This document shows, piece by piece, positions 1 to 9,240 of a stretch of DNA of 64,000 nucleotides. The notes beneath the pieces were generated by a model. It had not been told where the DNA came from. It did no database searches and saw nothing but the letters and a program-made list of their open reading frames with translations. Source of the stretch: Vibrio navarrensis (GTDB lineage: Bacteria > Pseudomonadota > Gammaproteobacteria > Enterobacterales > Vibrionaceae); NCBI RefSeq assembly GCF_015767675.1, contig NZ_CP065217.1, forward strand, positions 3,224,001 through 3,288,000. Reading direction: 5' to 3'. Each line of letters starts with the position of its first letter. The first letter of the stretch is position 1. The translations under genes were made by a program, and so were the position numbers.

Positions 1-2461
1 GGTCGACAGGATCGAGCGGCTTACCCGCAAAGGCAATGTCCACCACAACAGGATCGATTTCTGCCGCGCGGTAGGCATCTGCATAGTTCTGTCCTACGCT
101 GTGATCAGCCGCAAACAAGGCAGATTCAGCGGCATTGATATGCCAATGGCCAGCATCCAATACGTTCGCTTTCAAACCGGCGGAAGTGAGGATGTAATCC
201 AAATTGCCACTTTCATCACCGTTCAAACTGTTGAAGCTCTTTGGTGCAACAATATCGAGCACGTTTTCGTATCCGTAGCTGGCCTCGATCACACGGCTTT
301 CGCTATCAAACGCTTTGTCATCGACAAACGTTTGAGCTGCGGCTTTGATGACTTTGTAACCCGCTGGCAACGAGGTGCGATTGGTCAGAACGGTGATGGC
401 GTCTTCTTTGCCATAGCTATTGAGGTTACCGAGAATCACCTTCTCACCGTCGATGTCAGCCAGTTTCTGGCCAAGATAATCGGCAGCAGAGACGCGCAAG
501 TTCTCACATGCACCCTGTTTATCGCTATTGGAGGTATCTTCCAAACACGCTTGATCTTTATCGACAAATTGCGTTACGGCAACCGTCAGTGTTTCGTCAC
601 GATCTTTAAAAGAGAACTCAGGCACCAGCGCATCTGGCTGAGCGATGACTTGCCCACCCTCCAAGCGCTGCTCTGGCATCGCAATCACCTGAGTGGCTTT
701 TATACCCGCAACGCTAGGGCGATAGATGACATAGTTGCTGCTCGCCAAGCGACCGATGTGCGTAAGATCTTTCTCTTTGACTATCTCATACTTTTTCGCT
801 TCTGGCAGTTTGGCATTGACGGCAGACACCAACTGCACGATCGCAGAGCTTTCACCAAAGCCATTGTTTTCTACCCCAATCACACCAACGATGTCCGCAT
901 CGAGTGCAACCAATGCCGCAGCCAATTTAGCCGTTTGCTGTTGCAATATCGTGGCATTTTCTGCCCCCGCAGTTTGCCCTGCGCTGAGATACGGATTCGC
1001 CTCGCCATTACCAACCAAGCTATTGAAGTATTCATCGGTATTGAACGTCGCAATGCGCACGTCGCCTGATTTCAGCACAGGCGCCTGAGTACGGTTGTTG
1101 CCACGAGCGATAAAGGTGTCGTTGTTCGCCTCTTCTGTCACATACAGACGGTAGTCAGAGTGAGAATAGCCGAGCACACCTTGCAGGTTGCTCGCGCGGT
1201 CACCCACTCGAATGTAATCTTCACTCGAACCATTTTGGTCGATGTCTGTTTTACCAAACTCAGGATACCAACTAGGTTGACCTTGAGTGTCTTTGCTAAA
1301 TGATTCCACCACTAGGCGGGCATCATCATTACAATCAGCCGCTTGCGCTGCTTGTTGTGTGCCGGGGAAGAAAGATTGGTTCGGGTGGACATTCACTTTG
1401 CCCTGAGTCAGCACCAAGTTGTAACGCTGTGGTCCCTCATCAAAACTGTAGCTGCGAGACACTTTCATGTCGGTGGTGGAAGTCAGCTTCACCAACATGC
1501 CTTCGTAGCGTTCTAAGGTAAAATCAAACTCTGCGTCGTCGCTGAGTGTCGTCACCGCGACCGCGCTCACGCTTCCCGTTCCGATTTTCTCGACTGCGGT
1601 CGCAGGCATTTGTGTCCAGCCGTAGTTTTCCTCAACAGGACCTGTAACACGTACTTTGTCGCCAACGGCAAGCCCATCCACACTGGCCGCCACAAAAATA
1701 CCGTCCGACGTTTTCGCATCGCTATCTGGCGTTTCATCTTGCATGAAGAAACCGACTGGTAAATCCCCGTCCAACGCTTGCGTTTGAATCGCCGTGATCA
1801 CCCCTTCAACGGTAAAGCTTTCGCTAGAGATAAACTTGCCGTTGGCCGGATCGGTATAAGGCGATGCCCAGCCGCTGCCTTGCAGAGCACTGATCAGCAC
1901 TTGCGGCTGTGGATCTGGATCGGGATCTGGGTCAGGATCGGGATTGGTACCACCGCCGATCTCCACGTTGCCAAAATCACTCCAATCGTTCATATCCACG
2001 GTGGCAAATTTATTCGCATCATAAGTGGTGGATGGTGAGAAGTCGGTGCGTCTTAACGTAACATCTTTGTTGAAATCTTTCCCATCTCGATTCCCGACAA
2101 TATCCATGATAGTGCCATCTTTCTTAATCGCGACGTCATCGTTACCGTTAAAATAAGTAACATCAGATGCAATATCCCCTTTTTCTTTGAGGTCCGCAGC
2201 CGCTCCGCTATTGATGATCACGTAGGTTTGCCCAGAGGCCAAGGTCACGCCATCGAGAGAGAGCTTATTTCCCCAATCTTTGCCGTTGCCCGCCAGTTCC
2301 ACGGTGTAGCCATCAAGCAGCACTGACGCTGCGCCGACGTTTGCAATCTCAATCGCTTTGTTGTTACCACTGCCTTCAGTGATCTCCGAGATGACGATAT
2401 TGGCATGCACGCTCGGTGCAACCACCGCCCCAATAGCGGCGGCAATAAGACTTTTTTTCAT
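1..2461 (-). CDS. Secreted LTD/EEP nuclease-family protein, probably catalytically dead (3' end outside window)
   Basis: The start is an ATG at 2461 followed by a signal peptide ending VHA. An N-terminal lamin-tail-like domain (NIVISEI...), a Pro-Asp linker (DPDPDPDPQP), an OB-like region and an endonuclease/exonuclease/phosphatase (EEP) domain follow. It is a paralogue of the gene immediately upstream. Aligned by eye with that paralogue, the catalytic motifs are altered: LMEVEN reads VIGVEN, NHLKSKG reads TQFVDKD, GDMNSY reads GNLNSY, SLDH reads NLDY, and SSDHDP reads AAEIDP. The metal-binding Glu, Asp and His residues are therefore mostly missing, although the reading frame is intact. This suggests a pseudoenzyme, for example one that binds nucleic acid or partners the active paralogue. 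About 820 residues are visible and the C-terminus lies beyond the left edge, so a GlyGly-CTERM anchor cannot be checked. A terminator separates it from the upstream gene. Confidence 0.85.
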   Translation of the reverse strand, partial: MKKSLIAAAIGAVVAPSVHANIVISEITEGSGNNKAIEIANVGAASVLLDGYTVELAGNGKDWGNKLSLDGVTLASGQTYVIINSGAAADLKEKGDIASDVTYFNGNDDVAIKKDGTIMDIVGNRDGKDFNKDVTLRRTDFSPSTTYDANKFATVDMNDWSDFGNVEIGGGTNPDPDPDPDPDPQPQVLISALQGSGWASPYTDPANGKFISSESFTVEGVITAIQTQALDGDLPVGFFMQDETPDSDAKTSDGIFVAASVDGLAVGDKVRVTGPVEENYGWTQMPATAVEKIGTGSVSAVAVTTLSDDAEFDFTLERYEGMLVKLTSTTDMKVSRSYSFDEGPQRYNLVLTQGKVNVHPNQSFFPGTQQAAQAADCNDDARLVVESFSKDTQGQPSWYPEFGKTDIDQNGSSEDYIRVGDRASNLQGVLGYSHSDYRLYVTEEANNDTFIARGNNRTQAPVLKSGDVRIATFNTDEYFNSLVGNGEANPYLSAGQTAGAENATILQQQTAKLAAALVALDADIVGVIGVENNGFGESSAIVQLVSAVNAKLPEAKKYEIVKEKDLTHIGRLASSNYVIYRPSVAGIKATQVIAMPEQRLEGGQVIAQPDALVPEFSFKDRDETLTVAVTQFVDKDQACLEDTSNSDKQGACENLRVSAADYLGQKLADIDGEKVILGNLNSYGKEDAITVLTNRTSLPAGYKVIKAAAQTFVDDKAFDSESRVIEASYGYENVLDIVAPKSFNSLNGDESGNLDYILTSAGLKANVLDAGHWHINAAESALFAADHSVGQNYADAYRAAEIDPVVVDIAFAGKPLDPVD

Positions 2462-2530
2462 TGTTAACCCTCATCGGTAAACAAGTTTTTTGATGTGTGA
2501 GTGCTCGTGTTGAGCCATCCACTTGAGAAA

Positions 2531-2563
2531 GAAAAAAGGGCTGACGCAGCAGCGCCAACCCTT
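2531..2563 (-). terminator. Rho-independent terminator after the active nuclease gene
   Basis: Read on the minus strand, a 12-bp stem (AAGGGTTGGCGC paired with GCGTCAGCCCTT, loop TGCT, two G-U pairs) is followed by TTTTTT. It lies just after the stop of the full-length nuclease, so the downstream paralogue depends on read-through or its own promoter. Confidence 0.8.
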
Positions 2564-2573
2564 TCAGAGCCGA

Positions 2574-5500
2574 TCAACGACGACGGCGTAGCAGGCCTAA
2601 GCCAAGGAGTGACAGCAGGGCACCAAAGCCAAAACTACCACCAGAACCGTCGTTCTCTGGATACACTGGCTTCACATTGCTTGAGTCACGTTTAACCACC
2701 GACATTTCCAGCGCTTTGCTTTCAACGGTCTCTTGCGCTGCGCTCTTCTCAACCGCATCACGTTTGAGTGTCATGGTGAAGGTGTACTCGCCCGCATTCA
2801 GGCCAACCACGTCAAACATCACCGTTTGCGCACCATCATTGCTCAAAGTTACTTTCGGTAGCGCGACGCCTGCAGGGCGAGGCGAGATAGCGATCTCGGC
2901 TACATCACCTTTTTTCGCTTTGGCTGACACTGGGAAAGCAATGTCCGCTCGGCCACTTTTCACCGCGACAGTGACTGGGTTCTCACCCGCTTCACCATAT
3001 TTATAACCAATCACCAGTAGCGCTGGGTCATGGTCTGATGAACGGAACGGCGTTTGAGCATAGAATGGATTGCTCTGTTCACTCGGTTCTTTCTTGTAGT
3101 TACCATAATCGTAGAGGTTCGATTCTGGCGCGTTGATGTGCCAATCTTTCGCATCCACTAAGCGATCTTTCATTGATGGCGAAACCAAGAGATGGTCAAG
3201 CGAACCAATTTCATTGTTAAACGAGTAACTCCATGAGGTTTCGCCTTGCGCAGTAAACAGATCGACTGCATTCAGGTAGCCATACGTCTTGGTGATGCGA
3301 GCACCTTCAGGACCATACTGTGGCTGGCCATCGATGTAGGTATAACCTGCAGCGTACAGCGCTTTGCCCGTTGGGTTACTGGTCAGAACCAACATAGGAT
3401 CTTCGTGCGCGTAGGAGTTCATATCGCCCAGCAGCACTTTATCACCCGATAGCTTGGCCATCTCTTCGCCCAGATGCACCGCGGCCGCAACACGGACGTT
3501 CTCACACGCACCTTGGTAGTCGTCATCGCGAACATCGTCGGTCACTGGGTTGAAATTCGCCCAGTTCTGCCATCCTGCCCAATCTTCATAACAGGTTGAG
3601 CCTTTTGATTTCAAATGGTTGATGGCAACGGTCAGTTTCTTACCAGTATTGAGCACGCCAAAGGTCGCAGCAATGGTATTGCGCTGGAAGTTGGCGCCGC
3701 TTTCACGGATCTCACCATCTTCACCAACAATCGCGCCCCCTTCAGGGTATTCAATCATCGGTGCATGCTGCTCAGGCATCGAGATAACTTTGCCAAACTG
3801 TAGTGACACTTTTGAAGGGCGATAGATAACGCCTGTGGTGATCGCATCACTGCCGATGGTGTCGAGATCATCCAACACTTGGTCGCCATTTTTATCAAAG
3901 CCAACAAAGACATAGCGATTATGAATAGAGCGAGCATGATTGCGATCGCCATAATTTTCATAGTCATATTTAGCATTGATGGCTGCTAACAAGGTTTTGA
4001 TTGCGCCAAAGTCACCAAAACCATTATTTTCCACTTCCATCAGACCGACGATGTCGGCATTCAAGCCATAGATAGCCTCAACAATTTTTGCCTGCTGACG
4101 TTCAAATTCCAGCGAGGATTTGGCACCACGGTTATCACCAAACGTGTTATCTGACCCACCGAATGGCGAGTTGAAATAGTTGAGTACGTTTTGCGTTGCC
4201 ACTTTAATCACAAAGCCGTCAGAACCATTATCGGTATTGATACTTGGCGCAGTCGTACGTGGCGTATTGTGTACAATGTCACTAGTGCTCAACTGATTAC
4301 TTGGCACTAAACGATACTCGTCGTAACTGTAGGTCATGACACCTTCAAGGTTTTTGACCGTATCGTTAATGCGAATATAGTTTTTCTGTGGGTCGCTATT
4401 AAACGCTGGATAATAAGGGATCTCACCGTTCTTTGGCGCAACCGCACTGTCGACAAACAGAGTACGATCTCTGTTTTGATTTAGCTGCATTAGAGATTCG
4501 AAACTGCCTGCCACGTGATCTTGGTTCGGGTGGAAGTTCGGACGTTCGTACGCAAGCACCATGTTGTTTCGGTACTGCTTTTTGTCTAGAAGCTCGAAGT
4601 CGAAGTTAAAGGCACGTGCGACATGCATGCTTTGATTGCCCTCTTTGGCATCATCCATGTCTTCAACCAGCTTAACCAGCATGCCCTCGTAACGCTCCAG
4701 CGTTTTAGCAAAAGATGCACCATCGGACTCAAGACGTTTCATTTCCGCAGGCGCAATCGTAACTTTATTGCTGTCGGTAACGACCCATTCGCCATCCGTT
4801 TCCAGTTTAAACTGCGTTTGGCCGAAGTATTCACGTACCTTACCGGTCACCGTGATCTCTTGGCCCACCATATCTGCATTGGCTTTGTTCGAGTAAACAA
4901 AAAGACCGTTGGAGGTGGCTGGATTGTTGTCTTCATCGTAGAGGAAGAAACCTTTCGAGATGCCGTTGTTGGCACTGATCAACACATGGCTAACACGTGC
5001 GGTCAACTTATAGTTTTCTTCGGTTTCGTAGAACTTATCTTCCTTAAGATCGCTGCCATGTTCTTTCTCAATCAATGGCGAGAACATCCCCGAACCTTGC
5101 ACTTCAGCAAGAGTGACTTCAGTCGGAGGTGTTGGCGGCGCAGGTGGCTCAACAAACGTTGGCTTACCCAGATCAGCGAAAGTGTCCACCGCTTCAGCAG
5201 CCCAGTTCGCTTCCACAAATGCCGCATTCTGCGTCATCGCGGTATTAACGCGTTTGTAGGTAACGTCCGCGCCCCAGTTGTTGCTGTTTTCACCGATGAT
5301 ATCAAGCGGCGCATCTTTGCTACCGATCCAAACCGCTTCACCACCATTGAAGTTCAATGAGTCATATTTGTCTGTCGTCCAGTTACCTGTTTTCAGCAAA
5401 ATGCCGCCATTTTGCTCGACATAATCCGTGAGTTCCGCAGTTGCATCGCCATTGACAATCACCAGACTCTTACCAGCAGGAATAGTCTTACCGGTCAAAA

Positions 5501-5765
5501 TCGACGTTCCGTTGCCTTTGCCTTGACCATCACCAGAACCCGCTACCAATACCTGGTTCTTATAAGAGCTATAGAAAAGGCCGACAGTGTCGTCAAAGGT
5601 GTAATCTGTGCTACCTGTATTGGTCAGCTCAACGGCTGTGTTTTTAGCATAACTACCTGAACCATCGACATATTCCGAAATTAAAATGTGGTTAATATCC
5701 GCTAGCGCCGCGCCACTTAATACGCTACTAATCGCACCAGCAAGTAAAGTCATTTTTCTATTCAT
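2574..5765 (-). CDS. Extracellular nuclease, LTD-EEP with GlyGly-CTERM sorting signal
   Basis: A secreted endonuclease of the ExeM/Xds type that degrades extracellular DNA. An in-frame ATG exists 21 nt upstream, but the ATG at 5765 has the better ribosome site (GAGGG) and gives a clean signal peptide, MNRKMTLLAGAISSVLSGAALA. A lamin-tail domain (DINHILISEYVDGSGSYAKN...) comes next, then an OB-fold region around residues 220-360. The EEP domain, about residues 540-930, has all motifs: ATQN, LMEVEN, NHLKSKG, GDMNSY, SLDH and SSDHDP. The protein ends in GGSFGFGALLSLLGLGLLRRRR, with glycines, a hydrophobic stretch and an Arg tail: this is the GlyGly-CTERM signal processed by rhombosortase in bacteria with type II secretion. 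It follows the porin gene after 23 nt, so co-transcription is likely. The pairing suggests DNA digestion outside with product uptake through the porin, which is inference. Confidence 0.9.
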   Translation of the reverse strand: MNRKMTLLAGAISSVLSGAALADINHILISEYVDGSGSYAKNTAVELTNTGSTDYTFDDTVGLFYSSYKNQVLVAGSGDGQGKGNGTSILTGKTIPAGKSLVIVNGDATAELTDYVEQNGGILLKTGNWTTDKYDSLNFNGGEAVWIGSKDAPLDIIGENSNNWGADVTYKRVNTAMTQNAAFVEANWAAEAVDTFADLGKPTFVEPPAPPTPPTEVTLAEVQGSGMFSPLIEKEHGSDLKEDKFYETEENYKLTARVSHVLISANNGISKGFFLYDEDNNPATSNGLFVYSNKANADMVGQEITVTGKVREYFGQTQFKLETDGEWVVTDSNKVTIAPAEMKRLESDGASFAKTLERYEGMLVKLVEDMDDAKEGNQSMHVARAFNFDFELLDKKQYRNNMVLAYERPNFHPNQDHVAGSFESLMQLNQNRDRTLFVDSAVAPKNGEIPYYPAFNSDPQKNYIRINDTVKNLEGVMTYSYDEYRLVPSNQLSTSDIVHNTPRTTAPSINTDNGSDGFVIKVATQNVLNYFNSPFGGSDNTFGDNRGAKSSLEFERQQAKIVEAIYGLNADIVGLMEVENNGFGDFGAIKTLLAAINAKYDYENYGDRNHARSIHNRYVFVGFDKNGDQVLDDLDTIGSDAITTGVIYRPSKVSLQFGKVISMPEQHAPMIEYPEGGAIVGEDGEIRESGANFQRNTIAATFGVLNTGKKLTVAINHLKSKGSTCYEDWAGWQNWANFNPVTDDVRDDDYQGACENVRVAAAVHLGEEMAKLSGDKVLLGDMNSYAHEDPMLVLTSNPTGKALYAAGYTYIDGQPQYGPEGARITKTYGYLNAVDLFTAQGETSWSYSFNNEIGSLDHLLVSPSMKDRLVDAKDWHINAPESNLYDYGNYKKEPSEQSNPFYAQTPFRSSDHDPALLVIGYKYGEAGENPVTVAVKSGRADIAFPVSAKAKKGDVAEIAISPRPAGVALPKVTLSNDGAQTVMFDVVGLNAGEYTFTMTLKRDAVEKSAAQETVESKALEMSVVKRDSSNVKPVYPENDGSGGSFGFGALLSLLGLGLLRRRR

Positions 5766-5788
5766 TTTTCTCATTCCCTCTGACACGA

Positions 5789-6877
5789 TTAGAAGTAAAC
5801 GCGCGCATACGCATAGGCATCTTGTGCGGCTTCACCTGCGTTTAACTCAAGCGCAATCACACTGGATTTGGTTGGTTTGTAGTTCACGCCAACGGTGCCC
5901 CACGTGCGGCTATCACCCCAGCTATACTGGTTCGCATTTAACTTCTGATTGTTTTTTCCCCACTTCTCATACTCTTCAAAGTTATAGGAAGCAGTGAACT
6001 CCAAGTTCTTGCTGAAAATGTATTTTGCAGAAGCAAGGTAGCCCTTGTTTTCTTCTGTTTCATATTCATTGTGAATGTAGGTTTTCTTCCCTGTAGTAGT
6101 ATCTACAGACTGTAAGTCTTTGTTCTGTGCAATATCTTCTTTCTCGAAGAAACCATTGATACCAAGATGGATGGTATCGGTGACAGCAAATCGAGCGCCC
6201 AGACCAACTAGGCGTTGCTCGCCGTATTTTGTTGCACCGTCTGAACCACCACGGCCTTCTAGGCCAAGCACGACAGAGAAGCTGTCGTGGAAGAAACCAA
6301 TATAGCCGTTAACAATATCGCCTAACTCGTCACCAGAAGAAGATTTACCACCATAGGTATAAGAGACACCCGTTTTGAGGTAGGTGAAGAATTGCCCTTC
6401 GTACTTGGCCGTGATGTCTTGGTCGCCTGCTTCGCCAGTTTCCACCGTGGTATCAAAGGTCAGGTCACCCCAGTTGTCGTAGTCATCAAACGCCGTATCG
6501 GTCAGGCCCACTTCAACGTATTGGCTAAATCGCTGACTTTGAACCACGTCATAGCCGATAAAAAGTTTGTCGATACTCAGCACTAAATCGCCCGAACCAC
6601 CTGCCCAGTTTTCACGTTCGTAATCGAGCTCTAAACGGTAGTGCATGCGATCGTTTTTGCCGCGAACGCCCATGGTAGCGAATGAGTCGTCGATGAAGCT
6701 TTGGTCTTTGAAAAACTCGCCGTATTCAAAATTTGCCCCGATATGACCGCCAACGCCGACTTCACCATATAATTTCAGGTAATCACCATTATCATCCTGA
6801 TAAATAGTGGCAGCATTCACTGCGGTCGCCATACATAGCGAAGATATCGCTATTGCCACTGCATTTCGTTTTAACAT
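5789..6877 (-). CDS. Outer-membrane porin-like protein
   Basis: A 362-residue protein with a signal peptide (MLKRNAVAIAISSLCMATAVNA), many alternating-hydrophobicity strands with Gly and aromatic residues, and a C-terminal Phe in a final strand (AYAYARVYF), the beta-barrel assembly signal. It matches the Gram-negative porin type, although no specific porin is recognised. AAGGAAATAGC precedes the ATG. It is the first gene of a minus-strand operon with two nuclease-family genes, which suggests a role in uptake of nucleotides or phosphate. That link is inferred from position only. A CRP-like site lies about 230 bp upstream. Confidence 0.8.
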   Translation of the reverse strand: MLKRNAVAIAISSLCMATAVNAATIYQDDNGDYLKLYGEVGVGGHIGANFEYGEFFKDQSFIDDSFATMGVRGKNDRMHYRLELDYERENWAGGSGDLVLSIDKLFIGYDVVQSQRFSQYVEVGLTDTAFDDYDNWGDLTFDTTVETGEAGDQDITAKYEGQFFTYLKTGVSYTYGGKSSSGDELGDIVNGYIGFFHDSFSVVLGLEGRGGSDGATKYGEQRLVGLGARFAVTDTIHLGINGFFEKEDIAQNKDLQSVDTTTGKKTYIHNEYETEENKGYLASAKYIFSKNLEFTASYNFEEYEKWGKNNQKLNANQYSWGDSRTWGTVGVNYKPTKSSVIALELNAGEAAQDAYAYARVYF

Positions 6878-7292
6878 TGCTATTTCCTTGTATCTTAAAA
6901 TCCAACTTGGAATGATGTTCTGTATGGTAAACAGGGCTCTGTTATTTCATTGATTGGCCAACAGGATATTTATCGGTCAAATTTTAGGCACACAAAGCCG
7001 TGCTCGCTTCTTTCGCTGCGAGGAGAGGTTCCGTTTAACCAGATCTTATCTAAACTGGACTAATGTCTCTCTTTTATGCAAAAAGAAAAGAGATAAGCAT
7101 ATTAAATGCGAAATGTTTCACAATTATAAAAGTATTAATACGAAGGGTTTTATACTTTCAACAAATATCGTTGTTAATATAATCAACAATAACTCAACAT
7201 TTTCAAAGTTAGAGCAAACGCTCAGTTTTGAATTTTCAAATATGATAAAGAGGCGGGATATATTAGCGATAGGTATATTAGTGCGAGCAAGA
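6878..7292. other. Gene-free upstream region of the porin operon
   Basis: An AT-rich stretch between the porin start and the 3' end of the first group II intron. It must hold the porin promoter and contains one CRP-like site. The one longer reading frame here (6954-7301, plus strand) has no ribosome site, runs into intron domain VI and looks non-coding. Confidence 0.6.
7107..7122. promoter_or_regulatory. CRP-like binding site
   Basis: TGCGA-AATGTT-TCACA matches the CRP core TGTGA-N6-TCACA with one mismatch, and the AT-rich flanks also fit. It lies about 230 bp upstream of the porin ATG. Catabolite control of a scavenging porin/nuclease operon would make sense but is inference. Confidence 0.45.
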
Positions 7293-9181
7293 ATCGAGTA
7301 GGAGGAGGCCTCACGGCCTCCGTCCTCTCACACCACCGTACAAGCGTGGGTCGCATACGGCGGTTCCGAATACACTTTTAGTGACTCATACCCATCTCTC
7401 AATGAGTAAAGCCCCCTCTCCTCGAACCATTTGATTGGCATTGCGTGATTCAACTGGGGCGAGAGTGCTAAGCGCCACCACCCTTTATCTGACATCGCCA
7501 GCTTCCACGCATTTCGCTCTGTTACACCTTGTCGTTGTAACCATGTCGCTATGCTGTATCTGCGTTTGCGCTGTTTCAGGCGGTAGCATCTCAACCGACG
7601 CCGTATCCATTCGTCTAAGCGCTGCATCGCACTTTGACCTATGGCGAGCTTGAAGTAGTGCTGCCAACCTCGTAGGTATTGGGTTAACTCGGTGAGGATT
7701 ACCGACAACTCTCGACCTCGATTTCGCTTCGTTATTTTCCGCACTCGCTTCTTCATTTGAGCTTGTGCCGATTTTGATATCTGGAGGGTTCCGTCTATCT
7801 TGAAGCTATGGCTTAGGTAAGCTCGCTCCGTCACTCTTGTTGCTGCACTTTTCTCACGATTTACCGTGAGCTTTAGCTTCTGCTCCAAGAACTCCGTTAT
7901 CGACTCTTTGACTCGATGGGCGGCTTCCTCACTAAGAACGTAGATTTGGCAGTCATCTGCATATCGACAGAACTTATGCCCTCTTCGCTCTAACTCTTTG
8001 TCCAGTTCATCTAATACAATATTGGAAAGTAACGGAGATAATGGCCCACCCTGTGGTGTTCCTCGTTGTCTTCGCTCTACTAACCCATCTCGCATTAAGC
8101 CTGCCTGTAGATAGGACCTGATGAGCTTTAATACTCGTTTATCACTAATGTCCTTAGATAATCTGTGCATCAGCCTATCATGGTTCACCGTGTCGAAGTA
8201 TTTGGCTAGATCGATATCCACTACATAACCCCGCCCTTCTCTGATATAGCGGCTTGCTGCCGCAAGCGCATGATGCGCACTGCGGTTCGGCCTGAACCCG
8301 TAGCTGCTGTTGGAGAACGTCGGCTCATAGAGCTCTGACAGTACTGATGTGATCGCCTGTTGGACTATCCTATCCAGTACCGTAGGGATACCTAATTGCC
8401 TGACGCCACCATTCGGCTTGGGGATTTCTACACCCAGAACTGGTTGAGGTTGGTAGCTTCCGTCCAGAAGACTCTGGCGGAGCGCTTGCCCATTTGAAGC
8501 TTGTCGAAGTTTAGAGATGGTCGCTGTGATGTCGAGTCTGTCGACACCTGCGCACCCCTTGTTCTTCTTCACGCGTCGAAGGGCATGGTTCAAATTCGCT
8601 GAGGAGCTGATTTGTTCCATCAGCGGAGTGGGGGTCACCAAGACTCGTCCTCCTTTCTACGCCGATCATGCTTGTCATTCTTCGTGACCATGAGCTTTAC
8701 TTGCGGTATTGCCTATTGGGACGTAGAGATGTTTTCCATCTTGCTATGACTCCACATCATTGAGTAAATAGTGACTGCTTCTTGATATATTCAGTTCTGG
8801 CCTTCCTTTGAGTTGTACTTCCTCAAAGTACTATGCCTTCTGCTGACTTCTCATTGCCCATCACACAACATCACTGCTGTGTTGGTCTCATCTGAGACAG
8901 GCAATGAGCTCTCCCGAGGTAAGACGTTGCTCTTTCCCTTGGTCATGCCTGATTTACCTATACACACTTCCCGTCGAGGCATTGGGCTATTCTATCTATT
9001 GCTAGGTTACCCAAGTTGTACAGGCCTACTATCAGGTTTCTGTTCGTCACAACCAAGTTTTGCCGTTTGCTTCCTTCAGGTTTCACCTCACGGTGAACAC
9101 CCTTGCATAGGCTAACGGTTCTCGCTCGACTGAGCCCGTAGAGGACTTTCACCTCCTAGATCAACGCCATGCTCGGCGCAC
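7293..9181 (-). mobile_element. Group IIC intron, copy 1 (behind trpS terminator)
   Basis: The 5' end on the minus strand is GTGCGCCGAGCATGG, close to the group IIC start (GUGUGCCCGGCAUGG in the Oceanobacillus iheyensis intron). Domain V starts GAACCGCCGTATGCG and ends TACGGTGGTGTGAGAGG, the class C type. Domain VI is a GGAGGCC/GGCCTCC hairpin and the intron ends CCTACTCGAT. It is 1,889 bp long and carries a reverse transcriptase. The insertion lies 9 nt after the stem of the trpS terminator, in its T-tract, which is the target habit of class C introns. It has the same length and orientation as the second copy, so the two form direct repeats 8,984 bp apart. Confidence 0.95.
7328..8641 (-). 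CDS. ltrA: Group II intron reverse transcriptase/maturase (copy 1)
   Basis: A 437-residue intron-encoded protein needed for splicing and retrohoming. The reverse transcriptase domain (about residues 55-290) shows GVRQLGIPT, SYGFRPNRSAHHAL, the RGTPQGGPLSPLLSN box and the catalytic FCRYADD. The maturase/X domain follows (LRGWQHYFKLAIGQ...). There is no C-terminal HNH endonuclease, as usual in class C. The start is a TTG at 8641 behind AAAGGAGGACGAGTC; a GTG follows directly. The last residues (EPPYATHACTVV) and the stop lie inside domain V RNA, so coding and ribozyme sequence overlap. The protein is identical to that of copy 2. Confidence 0.95.
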   Translation of the reverse strand: MVTPTPLMEQISSSANLNHALRRVKKNKGCAGVDRLDITATISKLRQASNGQALRQSLLDGSYQPQPVLGVEIPKPNGGVRQLGIPTVLDRIVQQAITSVLSELYEPTFSNSSYGFRPNRSAHHALAAASRYIREGRGYVVDIDLAKYFDTVNHDRLMHRLSKDISDKRVLKLIRSYLQAGLMRDGLVERRQRGTPQGGPLSPLLSNIVLDELDKELERRGHKFCRYADDCQIYVLSEEAAHRVKESITEFLEQKLKLTVNREKSAATRVTERAYLSHSFKIDGTLQISKSAQAQMKKRVRKITKRNRGRELSVILTELTQYLRGWQHYFKLAIGQSAMQRLDEWIRRRLRCYRLKQRKRRYSIATWLQRQGVTERNAWKLAMSDKGWWRLALSPQLNHAMPIKWFEERGLYSLRDGYESLKVYSEPPYATHACTVV

Positions 9182-9216
9182 AATAATAAAAAAGGCCGCA
9201 CTGATTGGCGACCTTT
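9182..9216 (-). terminator. trpS terminator, intron target
   Basis: On the minus strand the stem AAAGGTCGC / GCGGCCTTT is followed by TTTATTATT. The group IIC intron begins at the next base. Confidence 0.85.
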
Positions 9217-9240
9217 TATTATTTGCAAAATATTTCTGAT

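Noticed and set aside
101..1069. 322-residue plus-strand frame
   Set aside because: Antisense of the nuclease-like gene, whose minus frame has a signal peptide and domain motifs.
6954..7301. 115-residue plus-strand frame upstream of the porin
   Set aside because: No ribosome site, low-complexity AT-rich content and it runs into intron domain VI.
8813..9115. 100-residue plus-strand frame inside each intron
   Set aside because: Antisense of ribozyme domain I; repeats in both copies only because the introns are identical.
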